DNA of 5,937 nt from Pleurocapsa sp. MO_226.B13 (GTDB lineage: Bacteria; Cyanobacteriota; Cyanobacteriia; Cyanobacteriales; Xenococcaceae): assembly GCA_030064795.1 (NCBI GenBank), contig JASJEI010000566.1, positions 1 through 5,937 of the forward strand, given 5' to 3'. The notes below the pieces were generated by a model, which worked only from the letters and a program-made list of their open reading frames with translations, ran no database searches and had not been told where the DNA came from. The translations under genes were made by a program, and so were the position numbers. This document shows positions 5,834 through 5,937 of the stretch, in pieces. Each line of letters opens with the position of its first letter. Within the stretch, counting starts at the first letter, position 1.

Positions 5834-5937
5834 TGAGAAGTCCCGCTCTCTATTCTACTGAATGAGAGTCACAAAGGCGATTCGGTTCACCCAAGGCAAC
5901 GGGTGTAAACGCCCCATGTATGAAAAGCCTAGGAGTT
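5834..5937 (+). ncRNA. Putative left end / HEARO-type omegaRNA of another mobile element (runs off window)
   Basis: Directly after the broken transposase the sequence turns into a series of stems: 5846-5868 (CTCTC-ATTC / GAAT-GAGAG, one bulged T, loop TACT) and 5876-5913 (outer GGCG/CGCC, inner CACCC 5888-5892 / GGGTG 5901-5905), followed by CCATGTATGAAAAGCCTAGG. No coding frame fits. Ordered hairpins at an insertion boundary fit the left end of an IS200/IS605-superfamily element, and the layout resembles HEARO, the omegaRNA that lies upstream of iscB/isrB. The partner protein would be encoded to the right on the + strand. I have not matched it to a covariance model, so the RNA call is inference. 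Confidence 0.45.

Noticed and set aside
1..5937. CRISPR array, tRNA or rRNA genes
   Set aside because: No regularly spaced direct repeats and no tRNA or rRNA-like sequence were seen on either strand.

Overview
The window looks like an accessory, mobile-element-scarred stretch of a cyanobacterial chromosome or large plasmid. Evidence for a cyanobacterium: four exact copies of the HIP1 octamer GCGATCGC (209-216, 887-894, 4744-4751, 5108-5115), modest GC content, a hybrid CheA followed by a CheB receiver of cyanobacterial style, a small HIP1-bearing one-helix membrane protein gene, and remains of insertion sequences of types common in cyanobacteria. The genus cannot be named from this.

Left part (1-2754), + strand: a chemosensory operon. 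A hybrid CheA kinase (HPt, acidic linker, dimerisation, ATPase, CheW and receiver domains), open at the left edge, is followed after 9 bases by a cheB gene that keeps its receiver domain but has lost its whole methylesterase domain. The order hybrid-CheA then CheB resembles the wspE-wspF arrangement of alternative (non-flagellar) chemosensory systems.

Middle part (about 2753-4200): the cause of the cheB damage. A mobile gene on the - strand encodes a protein of the IsrB type, the HNH-less relative of IscB and Cas9, normally an RNA-guided nickase. It has an intact C-terminus but has lost its N-terminus (PLMP domain and first RuvC motif). Its 3' end is set off by three small hairpins and appears to abut the sequence ATGA, the insertion site known for HEARO/omegaRNA-associated elements. 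The lost 5' side is replaced by a MITE-like foldback (3698-3800), unassigned AT-rich sequence, a C-terminal scrap of an IS200/IS605 Y1 transposase (TnpA), and a 14-bp perfect hairpin.

Right part (4200-5340), - strand: a gene-poor stretch with a possible 28-codon ORF, a small single-pass membrane protein of unknown function, and the first ~50 codons of an Eis-type GNAT acetyltransferase that run into a 70-bp palindromic dispersed repeat.

Right edge (5341-5937), + strand: an IS4-family transposase pseudogene (internal stop plus frameshift), broken off after its first DDE aspartate by what looks like the left end of another HEARO/omegaRNA-type or IS200/IS605-superfamily element, whose protein would lie beyond the window. 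The only genes that look whole are the CheA (apart from the window edge) and the small membrane protein; nearly everything else is a fragment.
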